From Clostridiales bacterium (GTDB lineage Bacteria; Bacillota; Clostridia; Christensenellales; Christensenellaceae): DNA of 10,097 nt. Made by a program: the position numbers and the translations under genes. Of the stretch, positions 1-4,760 are shown piece by piece. Below the pieces are notes generated by a model, which was not told the origin of the DNA, searched no databases, and saw nothing but the letters and a program-made list of their open reading frames with translations. Location: NCBI GenBank assembly GCA_003343685.1, contig QAKS01000049.1, positions 1 to 10,097 on the forward strand, given 5' to 3'. Each line of letters opens with the position of its first letter. The stretch's first letter is position 1.

Positions 1-509
1 CCGGTCGCTTCCCGATATGATTCTTCCAATCCGTATACTTCTTCTTCCCACAGTTCGTCGGTAGGTGAAGTCATATCCTTGTGCAGGAGCGTATGGTTGC
101 AGACGAGATGTCCTTCGTTCGCCATGCGGCAGACGATATCCGGTGCGGAGGATACATAATGTCCCGTGACAAAAAAGGCGGCCTTGACACCGTGTTCCTT
201 CAGTGCGTCCAGAATCGTTTCCGTATAGCCGTTTTCATATCCCATATCGAACGTGATATAGAGCTTGTTAGAGTCCGGATCGCCCATATAAATGGTATTG
301 TAATTGTCAATAAACGGTGCGTCGTCGGCTACGACAGGCTGTGAATGATCTTTTGTCGGCTTATAGTACCAGTTGTGCGATACGGTGGGGCTGCCGGCGC
401 TGGCGGAAACAGACCCGCCTCCGGCTGCCGAGGTGGTAATGGTAATCAGGATGATGGCAAGGACAAACAGCGAGGCAATACAGCCTCCGATGATCATGTT
501 GTTTTTCAC
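1..509 (-). CDS. PdaA-like polysaccharide deacetylase (3' end missing)
   Basis: Probable membrane-anchored polysaccharide (peptidoglycan) N-deacetylase of the carbohydrate esterase 4/NodB family, closest in style to PdaA. PdaA deacetylates N-acetylmuramic acid so that muramic delta-lactam forms in the spore cortex. The visible 169 residues show an N-terminal hydrophobic segment (about 6-27) that could be a signal anchor, a linker, then the NodB domain from about residue 83. Its first motif reads TFDMGYENGYT (86-96), with D88 as the presumed catalytic base. AFFVTGHY (111-118) follows, then the metal-binding H-x3-H at H139 and H143 (NHTLLH). The YENGYT extension is characteristic of the PdaA subgroup. 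M89 stands where ordinary family members have the metal-binding second Asp. A GTG start is chosen because GGAGGA lies 7 bases upstream; the next in-frame ATG (497) would be 19 bases away. The gene runs off the left edge, so later motifs cannot be judged. Neighbouring spore genes support a cortex role. Confidence 0.85.
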   Translation of the reverse strand, partial: MKNNMIIGGCIASLFVLAIILITITTSAAGGGSVSASAGSPTVSHNWYYKPTKDHSQPVVADDAPFIDNYNTIYMGDPDSNKLYITFDMGYENGYTETILDALKEHGVKAAFFVTGHYVSSAPDIVCRMANEGHLVCNHTLLHKDMTSPTDELWEEEVYGLEESYREAT

Positions 510-553
510 GGTATTTTCCTCCGGAAATAGTGAGGCGTTTTAAGGCCCCGTGT

Positions 554-586
554 ATTATAAATATGCCGCAGGACGCTTTGCCATGC
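554..586 (-). promoter_or_regulatory. Candidate promoter for the pdaA-like gene
   Basis: On the minus strand a GCATG (582-586) is followed after 16 bases by CATATTT (559-565). This resembles the sigma-G pattern GMATR-N17/18-CATWHTA except for the last base and a slightly short spacer. The overlapping TATAAT (554-559) could instead serve as a sigma-A -10, but no good -35 precedes it. PdaA is forespore sigma-G controlled in Bacillus subtilis, which makes the first reading plausible. This is pattern matching only. Confidence 0.3.
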
Positions 587-587
587 A

Positions 588-615
588 GAAAAGCTGCCGC
601 AAAAACGCAGCAGCT
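588..615 (-). terminator. Rho-independent terminator of the SASP genes
   Basis: Read on the minus strand, AGCTGCTGC, a six-base loop GTTTTT, and GCGGCAGCT form a 9-bp stem with one G-U pair, followed directly by a short T run. It sits 27 bases after the stop of the second SASP gene and before the pdaA-like gene, so it should separate the two transcription units. Confidence 0.75.
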
Positions 616-642
616 CCCCCGAACATAACTCATTTTGTTTCC

Positions 643-834
643 TTATTTGCCCGAATGCGCACGCTCGACCTGCTCGATCATTTTCTTGACCATGTAGCCA
701 CCTACATATCCGGCCTCGCGGGACGTCAGGTCGCCGTTGTAACCCTGCTTCAGGTTGACACCGATTTCGCTGGCGACTTCCTGCTTCAGACGGTTCATTT
801 TATCTTTCGCATAAGCTGTATCGTTAGTATTCAT
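643..834 (-). CDS. Small acid-soluble spore protein, alpha/beta type
   Basis: 63-residue alpha/beta-type SASP. These proteins coat forespore DNA, protect it from UV and heat damage, and are degraded at germination to supply amino acids. Both family blocks are present: the region around the germination protease (GPR) site, KQEVASEIGVNL (17-28, cleavage expected after the Glu of KQE), and the C-terminal DNA-binding block with GYVGGYMVKKMIE (42-54). The length is typical. The start has AAAGGAG about 8 bases upstream. It lies 40 bases downstream of a second SASP gene on the same strand, too little room for an obvious separate promoter, so the two are probably co-transcribed. The shared blocks NLKQGYNGDLT and VGGYMVKKMIEQ suggest tandem duplication. 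The family assignment is secure, but its rank among the SASPs of the genome is unknown. Confidence 0.95.
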   Translation of the reverse strand: MNTNDTAYAKDKMNRLKQEVASEIGVNLKQGYNGDLTSREAGYVGGYMVKKMIEQVERAHSGK

Positions 835-874
835 CTTGCTTTCTCCTTTCCTGAAAAATTATTCTGCACTCACG

Positions 875-1051
875 TTATCTCATGTTCTTTGCCTGCTCGA
901 TCATCTTCTTGACCATATATCCGCCTACTGTGCCGTTCTCTTTTGCGGTCAGGTCACCGTTGTAACCCTGCTTCAGGTTGATTCCCTGTTCGTTTGCGAC
1001 CTCAAACTTCATCTGGTTCAGATAGTCTTTAGCTTCTGGTACGTTAGACAT
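875..1051 (-). CDS. Small acid-soluble spore protein, alpha/beta type
   Basis: 58-residue alpha/beta-type SASP, the upstream member of a tandem pair. It carries the GPR cleavage region MKFEVANEQGINL (17-29 if the ATG is residue 1; cleavage expected after the Glu of KFE) and the DNA-binding block GTVGGYMVKKMIEQ. Compared with its neighbour, EIGVNL is replaced by EQGINL, a Gln where most members have Ile or Phe. The ATG at 1051 is chosen because GGAGGT ends 7 bases upstream. A GTG three codons earlier (1058-1060) is in frame but overlaps that ribosome binding site. Expression is expected in the forespore under sigma-G, and a candidate promoter lies just upstream. Its divergent neighbour is a Spo0A-family regulator. 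Confidence 0.95.
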   Translation of the reverse strand: MSNVPEAKDYLNQMKFEVANEQGINLKQGYNGDLTAKENGTVGGYMVKKMIEQAKNMR

Positions 1052-1074
1052 TTTTTTCACCTCCGTTTTTATTT

Positions 1075-1104
1075 TAGTCTGACAGCTGTTCTTTACAAAT
1101 ACGC
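1075..1104 (-). promoter_or_regulatory. Sigma-G-like promoter candidate for the SASP pair
   Basis: On the minus strand GCGTATT (1098-1104) and CAGACTA (1075-1081) are separated by 16 bases. The second element differs by one base from CATACTA, a common forespore sigma-F/G -10. Transcription would begin about 20 bases before the SASP start codon, matching the short leaders of Bacillus ssp genes. The -35 match is weaker. Confidence 0.4.
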
Positions 1105-1113
1105 CCTTACGCG

Positions 1114-1135
1114 TTTTTGTCGCTTTTTGTCTGTC
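1114..1135. repeat. Tandem TTTTTGTC repeats (0A-box-like pair)
   Basis: TTTTTGTCGC (1114-1123) is followed immediately by TTTTTGTCTG (1124-1133), giving two TGTC cores exactly 10 bases apart. The Spo0A box consensus is TGTCGAA, often preceded by T runs, and tandem boxes with 10-base spacing are the known dimer-binding arrangement. These lie next to the -35 region of the SASP promoter candidate. Binding is inferred, not shown. Confidence 0.4.
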
Positions 1136-1213
1136 ACTTATAGATTGCCCGCAAAAAACGATGTTTACACCGTTATTTTTTTACAAAATTTGAAATGTGC
1201 GCTAATTTGTTTT

Positions 1214-1250
1214 TTATGTCGTTTTATGTCGTATGTGCGAATTATGTCGT
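1214..1250. repeat. TTATGTCGT direct repeats upstream of spo0A-like gene
   Basis: The nonamer TTATGTCGT occurs exactly at 1214-1222, 1224-1232 and 1242-1250. A degenerate unit ATGTGCGAA (1233-1241) fills the gap between the second and third. The units therefore recur every 9-10 bases, close to one helical turn. Each contains TGTCG, the core of the Spo0A box TGTCGAA, with TT or TA in place of AA. The array ends about 105 bases before the spo0A-like start codon and just upstream of candidate -10 elements, a location suited to autoregulation. The binding protein is an inference. Confidence 0.6.
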
Positions 1251-1270
1251 TAATATTATTAAATTATAAT

Positions 1271-1311
1271 ATGATATTATAAAAAGGTTAACTATACTGT
1301 ATTTTGAGTAG
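1271..1311 (+). promoter_or_regulatory. Candidate promoters for the spo0A-like gene
   Basis: Two overlapping readings are possible. A sigma-A type has -35 ATGATA (1271-1276) and -10 TATACT (1293-1298) with a 16-base spacer. A sigma-H type has AAAGGTTAA (1283-1291), 11 bases, then TTTGAGTAG (1303-1311), compared with RNAGGAWWW-N11/12-RNNGAATWW. The Bacillus spo0A gene uses both a sigma-A and a sigma-H promoter. A TATAAT also occurs at 1265-1270 but lacks a good -35. All are weak matches in AT-rich DNA. Confidence 0.35.
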
Positions 1312-1355
1312 TAAAAATAAAAAAAGCACAAGATGTTGTGTAAAAGAGGAGAGTT

Positions 1356-2129
1356 ATGAATGACAGCATGATCAAGGTAGCGGTAGCTGACGACAATCCG
1401 GGCATGAGGCAGTATGTTGCAGAGGCGGTAAATGAGAGCAGAGACATGAAAATGGTGGGAGAGGCCACAGACGGAGAAGCGCTGCTGGAGCTGGTAAAAG
1501 TGGCTAGACCGGATATTGTACTGGCCGATTTAATTATGCCGCATTATGACGGATACATGTTTATCGAAAAGATCAGAAATATGGTGGATATGGTTCCGCC
1601 CGATATCATGATTATTTCCGCCGTCAGCAGCGAGATAATCGTCAACAGGGCGCTGGCAATGGGCGCAAAATACTATTTGATCAAGCCGTTTGAAAAGGAA
1701 GTGCTCCGAAAAAGAATTTATGACGTACTCGATATGGGAGGAATCCGGATGGATACCGGAAAATCCCAAGACGACCATATGAGAGCTGTGGAAAGAATTA
1801 CCAATATACTGCTGTCTATAGGAATTTCTGCAGGCATACAGGGATACAGAACCCTGAAGGATGCGGTGATGCTGTCTTTGGAAAATCCGGCAATGTCAAA
1901 AAATCTCACAAAGAATCTGTATCCTACCATAGCGGAAATGCATCATACAACTCCCAAAAATGTAGAAAGGTCAATTAGGCATGCCATAGATACCTCATGG
2001 CAGCAGGGAAAGCTGTCCAGACTCAATGCAATTTTGAATATCGACGTATGCTCGGGAAATGAGAAGCTGACAAACAGAGAGCTGATTGCACTGCTGACTG
2101 AGCACCTTATGATCAAAAAATATTATTGA
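1356..2129 (+). CDS. Spo0A-family response regulator (divergent paralog)
   Basis: 257-residue DNA-binding response regulator with a receiver domain (about 5-125) and a C-terminal Spo0A domain (about 143-253). In the receiver the acidic pair D12/D13, phospho-acceptor D58 (VLADLIMPHYDG), S88 in the usual Thr/Ser switch position, and K110 (IKPF) are all present, so it should be phosphorylatable. The C-terminal domain keeps Spo0A landmarks: GYRTLKDAV, TKNLYPTIAE, the recognition-helix block NVERSIRHAID (202-212), and a C-terminal LTNRELIALL. It departs from canonical clostridial Spo0A where that has IGVPAHIKGYxYLR, SRVERAIRHAIEVAW and KPTNSEFIA. Canonical spo0A normally follows spoIVB; here it stands alone, divergent from SASP genes. 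I read it as a second, specialised Spo0A-like regulator, although it could be the only copy in this genome. The ATG has AGAGGAG 4-5 bases upstream. Confidence 0.85.
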   Translation: MNDSMIKVAVADDNPGMRQYVAEAVNESRDMKMVGEATDGEALLELVKVARPDIVLADLIMPHYDGYMFIEKIRNMVDMVPPDIMIISAVSSEIIVNRALAMGAKYYLIKPFEKEVLRKRIYDVLDMGGIRMDTGKSQDDHMRAVERITNILLSIGISAGIQGYRTLKDAVMLSLENPAMSKNLTKNLYPTIAEMHHTTPKNVERSIRHAIDTSWQQGKLSRLNAILNIDVCSGNEKLTNRELIALLTEHLMIKKYY

Positions 2130-2160
2130 CTCCGGTCGGAGCGGGGCATGATGCTGAAGA

Positions 2161-2200
2161 TTGATTTTCATCATTTTACGGGATATACTGTATATTACAG
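2161..2200 (+). promoter_or_regulatory. Promoter and inverted repeat upstream of the VOC gene
   Basis: TTGATT (2161-2166), 17 bases, and TATACT (2184-2189) form a good sigma-A type promoter. A perfect inverted repeat CTGTA-TAT-TACAG (2188-2200) overlaps the end of the -10 and the expected transcription start near 2196, where a repressor could bind. The operator role is inferred from symmetry and position only. Confidence 0.5.
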
Positions 2201-2222
2201 AATATAAAAGGAGATACAGACT

Positions 2223-2591
2223 GTGAAATTCAAAATGATTCATGAGAATTATAATGTATTTGACTTGGAAGCCTCGCTCAGATTTTATGAAAAGGCGCTG
2301 GGACTTACGGAAGTGAGAAGAAAGGAAGCAGAAGATGGTTCTTTTAAGATTGTCTATATTGCAAATGAAGAATCGGATTTTCAGATGGAACTGACGTGGA
2401 TCAGGGATAAAAAGGAGCCCTATAACTTGGGAGACTGCGAGTTTCATCTGGCATTTCGGACGGACGATTATGAGGCGTCACACGACCTGCACGAACAGAT
2501 GGGGTGTATTTGCTATGAGAACCCGGATATGGGGATCTATTTTATCAAGGATCCGGACGGCTACTGGCTGGAGATCGTCCCGGCACGCTGA
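2223..2591 (+). CDS. VOC family protein, glyoxalase I-like
   Basis: 122-residue single-domain member of the vicinal oxygen chelate superfamily, resembling lactoylglutathione lyase (GloA). That enzyme isomerises the hemithioacetal of methylglyoxal, but bacteria without glutathione use related proteins on other substrates. The two beta-alpha-beta-beta-beta modules are visible. The four expected metal ligands are present: H7 (MIHENYNV), E56 (QMELTW), H75 (EFHLAF) and E117 (GYWLEIVP). The near-C-terminal signature FIKDPDGYWLEIV is typical of the family. GTG is chosen as start because AAGGAG lies 9 bases upstream; the in-frame ATG at 2235 is too far from it. It forms a single-gene unit with its own promoter and terminator. 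Exact substrate is unknown. Confidence 0.88.
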   Translation: MKFKMIHENYNVFDLEASLRFYEKALGLTEVRRKEAEDGSFKIVYIANEESDFQMELTWIRDKKEPYNLGDCEFHLAFRTDDYEASHDLHEQMGCICYENPDMGIYFIKDPDGYWLEIVPAR

Positions 2592-2620
2592 AAAGGCCGC
2601 AAAAATGAAAAGATACGGAG

Positions 2621-2654
2621 AAAATCCCGTCAACCGAAGTTGATGGGATTTTTT
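2621..2654 (+). terminator. Rho-independent terminator after the VOC gene
   Basis: AATCCCGTCAAC (2623-2634), a CGAA loop, and GTTGATGGGATT (2639-2650) form a 12-bp stem with one G-U pair, extended by A-T pairs and followed by a run of T. It lies 30 bases after the VOC stop codon and insulates the phosphate operon from it. Confidence 0.92.
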
Positions 2655-2686
2655 ATGCGGCGGGAATTGTAAAGAGGATTTGATAT

Positions 2687-2725
2687 TTTACATAGATTTG
2701 ACATTCTTGTTGTTTTTATCAAACA
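2687..2725 (+). promoter_or_regulatory. Pho-box-like direct repeats upstream of pstS
   Basis: TTTACA (2687-2692) and TTGACA (2698-2703) are spaced 11 bases start to start. A further weaker unit CAAACA (2720-2725) is in phase two periods later. Bacillus PhoP boxes are TT(A/T/C)ACA hexamers with 11-base periodicity, placed roughly from -60 to -20. With TATCAT (2735-2740) as -10 element, the repeats here span about that interval. This fits activation by the PhoB/PhoP regulator encoded in the same operon. Confidence 0.55.
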
Positions 2726-2734
2726 TTGCGGGAT

Positions 2735-2740
2735 TATCAT
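2735..2740 (+). promoter_or_regulatory. Candidate -10 element of the pst-pho operon
   Basis: TATCAT differs from TATAAT by one base and lies about 39 bases before the pstS start codon. No good -35 is found 16-18 bases upstream, as expected for an activator-dependent Pho promoter. TTGACA at 2698 could act as a -35, but only with a poor -10 (AAACAT) at 17 bases. Confidence 0.4.
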
Positions 2741-2778
2741 TGGCTCATAAAGATTTTTAAGAAAAGAGGAAAAGGTCA

Positions 2779-3744
2779 ATGAAAAAGATAATTGCAACAG
2801 TGATGACACTTGCTATGGCCGCACTGATGTTTGTGGGATGTGCACAGCAGCCCGCGGCAAGTTCGGCTCCGGCAGAGACAAAAGCTCCCGAAACACAGGC
2901 GGCGACACAGGCGCCTGCGGAAACGCAGGCAGCCGGGACAGAAGCTCCCGCGGCAGGCATGGAGGGTGAGATTACGGTAATATCCCGTGAGGACGGGAGC
3001 GGCACGCGCGGCGCTTTCATTGAGCTGTTCGGAATTGAGGAAAAGGACGAGAGCGGCGAAAAGGTGGACAAGACGACTGACGACGCTGAGATTACCAACA
3101 GCACGTCCGTTATGATGACGTCTGTAGCCGGAAACCCGCAGGCAATCGGTTATATCTCTCTCGGCTCACTGAACGAGACAGTCAAGGCGCTGAAGGTAGA
3201 CGGAGCAGAGGCGACGGTGGAGAACATCAAGTCCGGCGACTATAAGATCGCGCGTCCCTTCAACATCGCTACGAAAGACGGCGTCAGTGAAGCGGCTCAG
3301 GCGTTTATCGACTTTATCATGAGCGCCGACGGACAGAAGGTAATTGAGGACAACGGCTATATCTCTGTCGCAGAGAGCGCGGAAGCCTTCGCAGGAAGCG
3401 ATGTATCCGGAAAGGTCGTTGTGGCCGGCTCCTCGTCTGTCACCCCCGTCATGGAGAAACTGAAGGAGGCATATGAGGCAGTTAACGCGAACGCTGAAAT
3501 TGAAGTGCAGCAGAGCGACTCCACAACGGGCATGACGATGGCTACGGAAGGCACATGCGACATCGGCATGGCGTCGAGAGAGCTGAAGGACAGCGAGACC
3601 TCTGCGGGACTTAAGGCAACAGTAATCGCTATGGACGGCATTGCAGTAATTGTCAATAACGAGAATCCTGTGGAAGAGATCGCGAGCGACTCCGTTAAGG
3701 CAATCTACACGGGCAGCATGAAGGACTGGAGCGAAGTAAAATAA
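2779..3744 (+). CDS. pstS: Phosphate-binding lipoprotein PstS, circularly permuted
   Basis: 321-residue phosphate-binding component of the Pst ABC transporter, anchored outside the membrane. It has a lipoprotein signal with lipobox FVGC (C21) and an Ala/Pro/Thr/Gln-rich linker with APAETQA-like repeats (about 22-62). Two PBP-like segments follow in reversed order. Residues 63-197 match the usual C-terminal half: ISREDGSGTR (68-77; phosphate contacts expected from R70, D72, S74, G75, T76), AIGYISLGSL, TVENIKSGDYKIARPF, FIDFIMSADGQKVI, NGYISV. After a linker (about 198-210), residues 212-321 match the usual N-terminal half: VVVAGSSSVTPVMEKL, CDIGMASRELK (D261 likely a phosphate ligand), AMDGIAVIVNNENP, IYTGSMKDW. 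The new ends fall where TGKITNW-x-EV normally joins VISREDGSGT. There is no frame break. GAGGAAAAGG ends about 5 bases before the ATG. It is the first gene of the pst operon. Confidence 0.95.
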   Translation: MKKIIATVMTLAMAALMFVGCAQQPAASSAPAETKAPETQAATQAPAETQAAGTEAPAAGMEGEITVISREDGSGTRGAFIELFGIEEKDESGEKVDKTTDDAEITNSTSVMMTSVAGNPQAIGYISLGSLNETVKALKVDGAEATVENIKSGDYKIARPFNIATKDGVSEAAQAFIDFIMSADGQKVIEDNGYISVAESAEAFAGSDVSGKVVVAGSSSVTPVMEKLKEAYEAVNANAEIEVQQSDSTTGMTMATEGTCDIGMASRELKDSETSAGLKATVIAMDGIAVIVNNENPVEEIASDSVKAIYTGSMKDWSEVK

Positions 3745-3770
3745 CGCTTCCGGGCTGACAGGGAAAAGAG

Positions 3771-3807
3771 CGCCGGGAAACCAAAAGGATTTTCCCGGCG
3801 TATTTTC
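3771..3807 (+). terminator. Terminator or attenuator after pstS
   Basis: CGCCGGGAAA (3771-3780) and TTTCCCGGCG (3791-3800) form a perfect 10-bp stem around a 10-base loop, followed by TATTTTC. The T tract is short and interrupted, so readthrough is likely. Placed between pstS and pstC, it would let the binding protein mRNA accumulate over the permease mRNA, and it could also protect the 3' end of pstS. Confidence 0.8.
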
Positions 3808-3857
3808 TGAAAAAACGGCAATACCTGATGATATCGCTGATAACGGGAAACACGGAA

Positions 3858-3887
3858 AGCGATCGGGAAAGAGGCCGGTCGCTTTTT
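3858..3887 (+). terminator. Second hairpin, upstream of pstC
   Basis: AGCGATCGG (3858-3866), loop GAAAGAGG, and CCGGTCGCT (3875-3883) form a 9-bp stem with one U-G pair, followed by TTTT. It ends only 10 bases before the pstC ribosome binding site. It may be a second leaky terminator or a structured pstC leader. Having two such elements in tandem argues for deliberate reduction of transcription downstream of pstS. Confidence 0.65.
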
Positions 3888-3908
3888 AAAAATAAACGGA
3901 GAAATGAG

Positions 3909-4760
3909 ATGAAGAACTTTAAAGAGGGCGCAGCGAGAGTTGTCTTTACAGCTGCGGCGCTCATATCCATTCTGGCTGTCGTCATCATATGTATTTTTGT
4001 ATTCGCAAACGGCATACCGGGCGTGGCAAAAATAGGACTTTGGGACTTTTTATCCGGAACTGCATGGAAGCCGGGAAACGATATTTACGGCATACTGCCG
4101 ATGATACTGGGGAGTATCTACGTAACTGCGGGAGCGCTGATTATCGGTGTACCTGCGGGATTGCTTACTGCAATTTACATGGCGAAATTTGCCAATAAAA
4201 AAATTGTAAAACTGTTGGTGCCTGCTACGGAGCTGCTGGCGGGCATTCCCTCGGTCGTATATGGTTTTTTCGGGCTGGTGGTCATCGTACCTATGATCAG
4301 AGAGACGTTTGGCGGCAGCGGCACAAGCCTGCTGGCGGCGTCGGTTCTGCTTGGAATTATGATATTGCCTACAATTATAACGGTAAGCAGGTCCGCGCTT
4401 CTGGCGGTGCCGAACAGCTATTATGAGGGTGCGCTGGCGCTGGGGGCGACCCATGAGAGAGCGGTATTCCGAATTGTACTTCCGGCGGCGAAATCAGGTG
4501 TGATGGCGGCGATTATTCTGGGCGTCGGTCGGGCCATCGGCGAGGCAATGGCGGTTATGATGGTGGCGGGCAATCGGGCGGTTATCCCCGACAGTCTTTT
4601 GAAGGGCGTCCGCACCTTGACGAGCAATATTGTTCTGGAAATGGGGTATGCGACGGATCTTCACAGAGAGGCGCTGATCGCCACAGCTATGGTGCTGTTC
4701 GTTTTCATCCTGATCATAAACGTGTTGTTCTCGATTTTGAAAGGGAGGAACAAGTCATGA
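3909..4760 (+). CDS. pstC: Phosphate ABC transporter permease PstC
   Basis: 283-residue inner-membrane permease that pairs with PstA to form the phosphate channel of PstSCAB. Hydrophobic segments are visible at about 11-34, 61-90, 107-130, 140-160, 196-222 and 256-276, giving the usual six helices. The EAA loop that contacts PstB is at 173-192 (EGALALGATHERAVFRIVLP), followed by GVGRAIGEAMAV, a PstC hallmark. ELLAGIPSVVYGFFG (108-122) is typical of the PstC/PstA family. The start at 3909 is chosen because GGAG lies 7 bases upstream. An in-frame ATG at 3828 would add 27 charged residues encoded across the hairpin, so it is unlikely. The 3' end overlaps pstA by 4 bases (ATGA). Confidence 0.96.
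   Translation: MKNFKEGAARVVFTAAALISILAVVIICIFVFANGIPGVAKIGLWDFLSGTAWKPGNDIYGILPMILGSIYVTAGALIIGVPAGLLTAIYMAKFANKKIVKLLVPATELLAGIPSVVYGFFGLVVIVPMIRETFGGSGTSLLAASVLLGIMILPTIITVSRSALLAVPNSYYEGALALGATHERAVFRIVLPAAKSGVMAAIILGVGRAIGEAMAVMMVAGNRAVIPDSLLKGVRTLTSNIVLEMGYATDLHREALIATAMVLFVFILIINVLFSILKGRNKS

Larger units (their letters stand above)
1052..1355. other. Divergent intergenic region, SASP / spo0A-like
   Basis: About 300 bases with no convincing coding frame. It is much more AT-rich than the flanking genes, especially 1240-1325. It contains the SASP promoter candidate (minus strand), two groups of TGTC-core repeats, candidate plus-strand promoters, and a small inverted repeat CACAA-GATG-TTGTG (1327-1340) just before the ribosome binding site of the spo0A-like gene. 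The plus-strand frame open across 836-1282 has no family resemblance and is the antisense shadow of the SASP. Confidence 0.7.

Noticed and set aside
1052..1060. GTG start at 1060 for the upstream SASP
   Set aside because: It overlaps the GGAGGTG ribosome binding site that is correctly spaced for the ATG at 1051.
1114..1250. CRISPR-like array
   Set aside because: The repeated units are only 8-9 bases with no spacers, consistent with protein-binding sites and not with CRISPR.
836..1282. 148-codon open frame on the plus strand
   Set aside because: Antisense to a clear SASP gene, and its 3' half is AT-rich intergenic DNA with repeats and promoters.
2130..2180. Terminator after the spo0A-like gene
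   Set aside because: CTCCG-GT-CGGAG (about 2130-2141) has only a 5-bp stem and no T run, and the ATGATG/CATCAT pairing nearby is weak, so no confident terminator is called.
1995..2447. 150-codon open frame on the minus strand
   Set aside because: It spans the end of the spo0A-like gene and half of the VOC gene, both well supported on the other strand, and crosses the VOC promoter.
2779..3744. PstS as a broken or chimeric gene
   Set aside because: The swapped segment order first suggests rearrangement, but the frame is uninterrupted, each segment occurs once and whole, and the signal, lipobox and linker are normal.
3828..3908. Longer PstC starting at the ATG at 3828
   Set aside because: The added residues are highly charged and encoded by the hairpin DNA, no ribosome binding site precedes that ATG, and GGAG is well placed before 3909.
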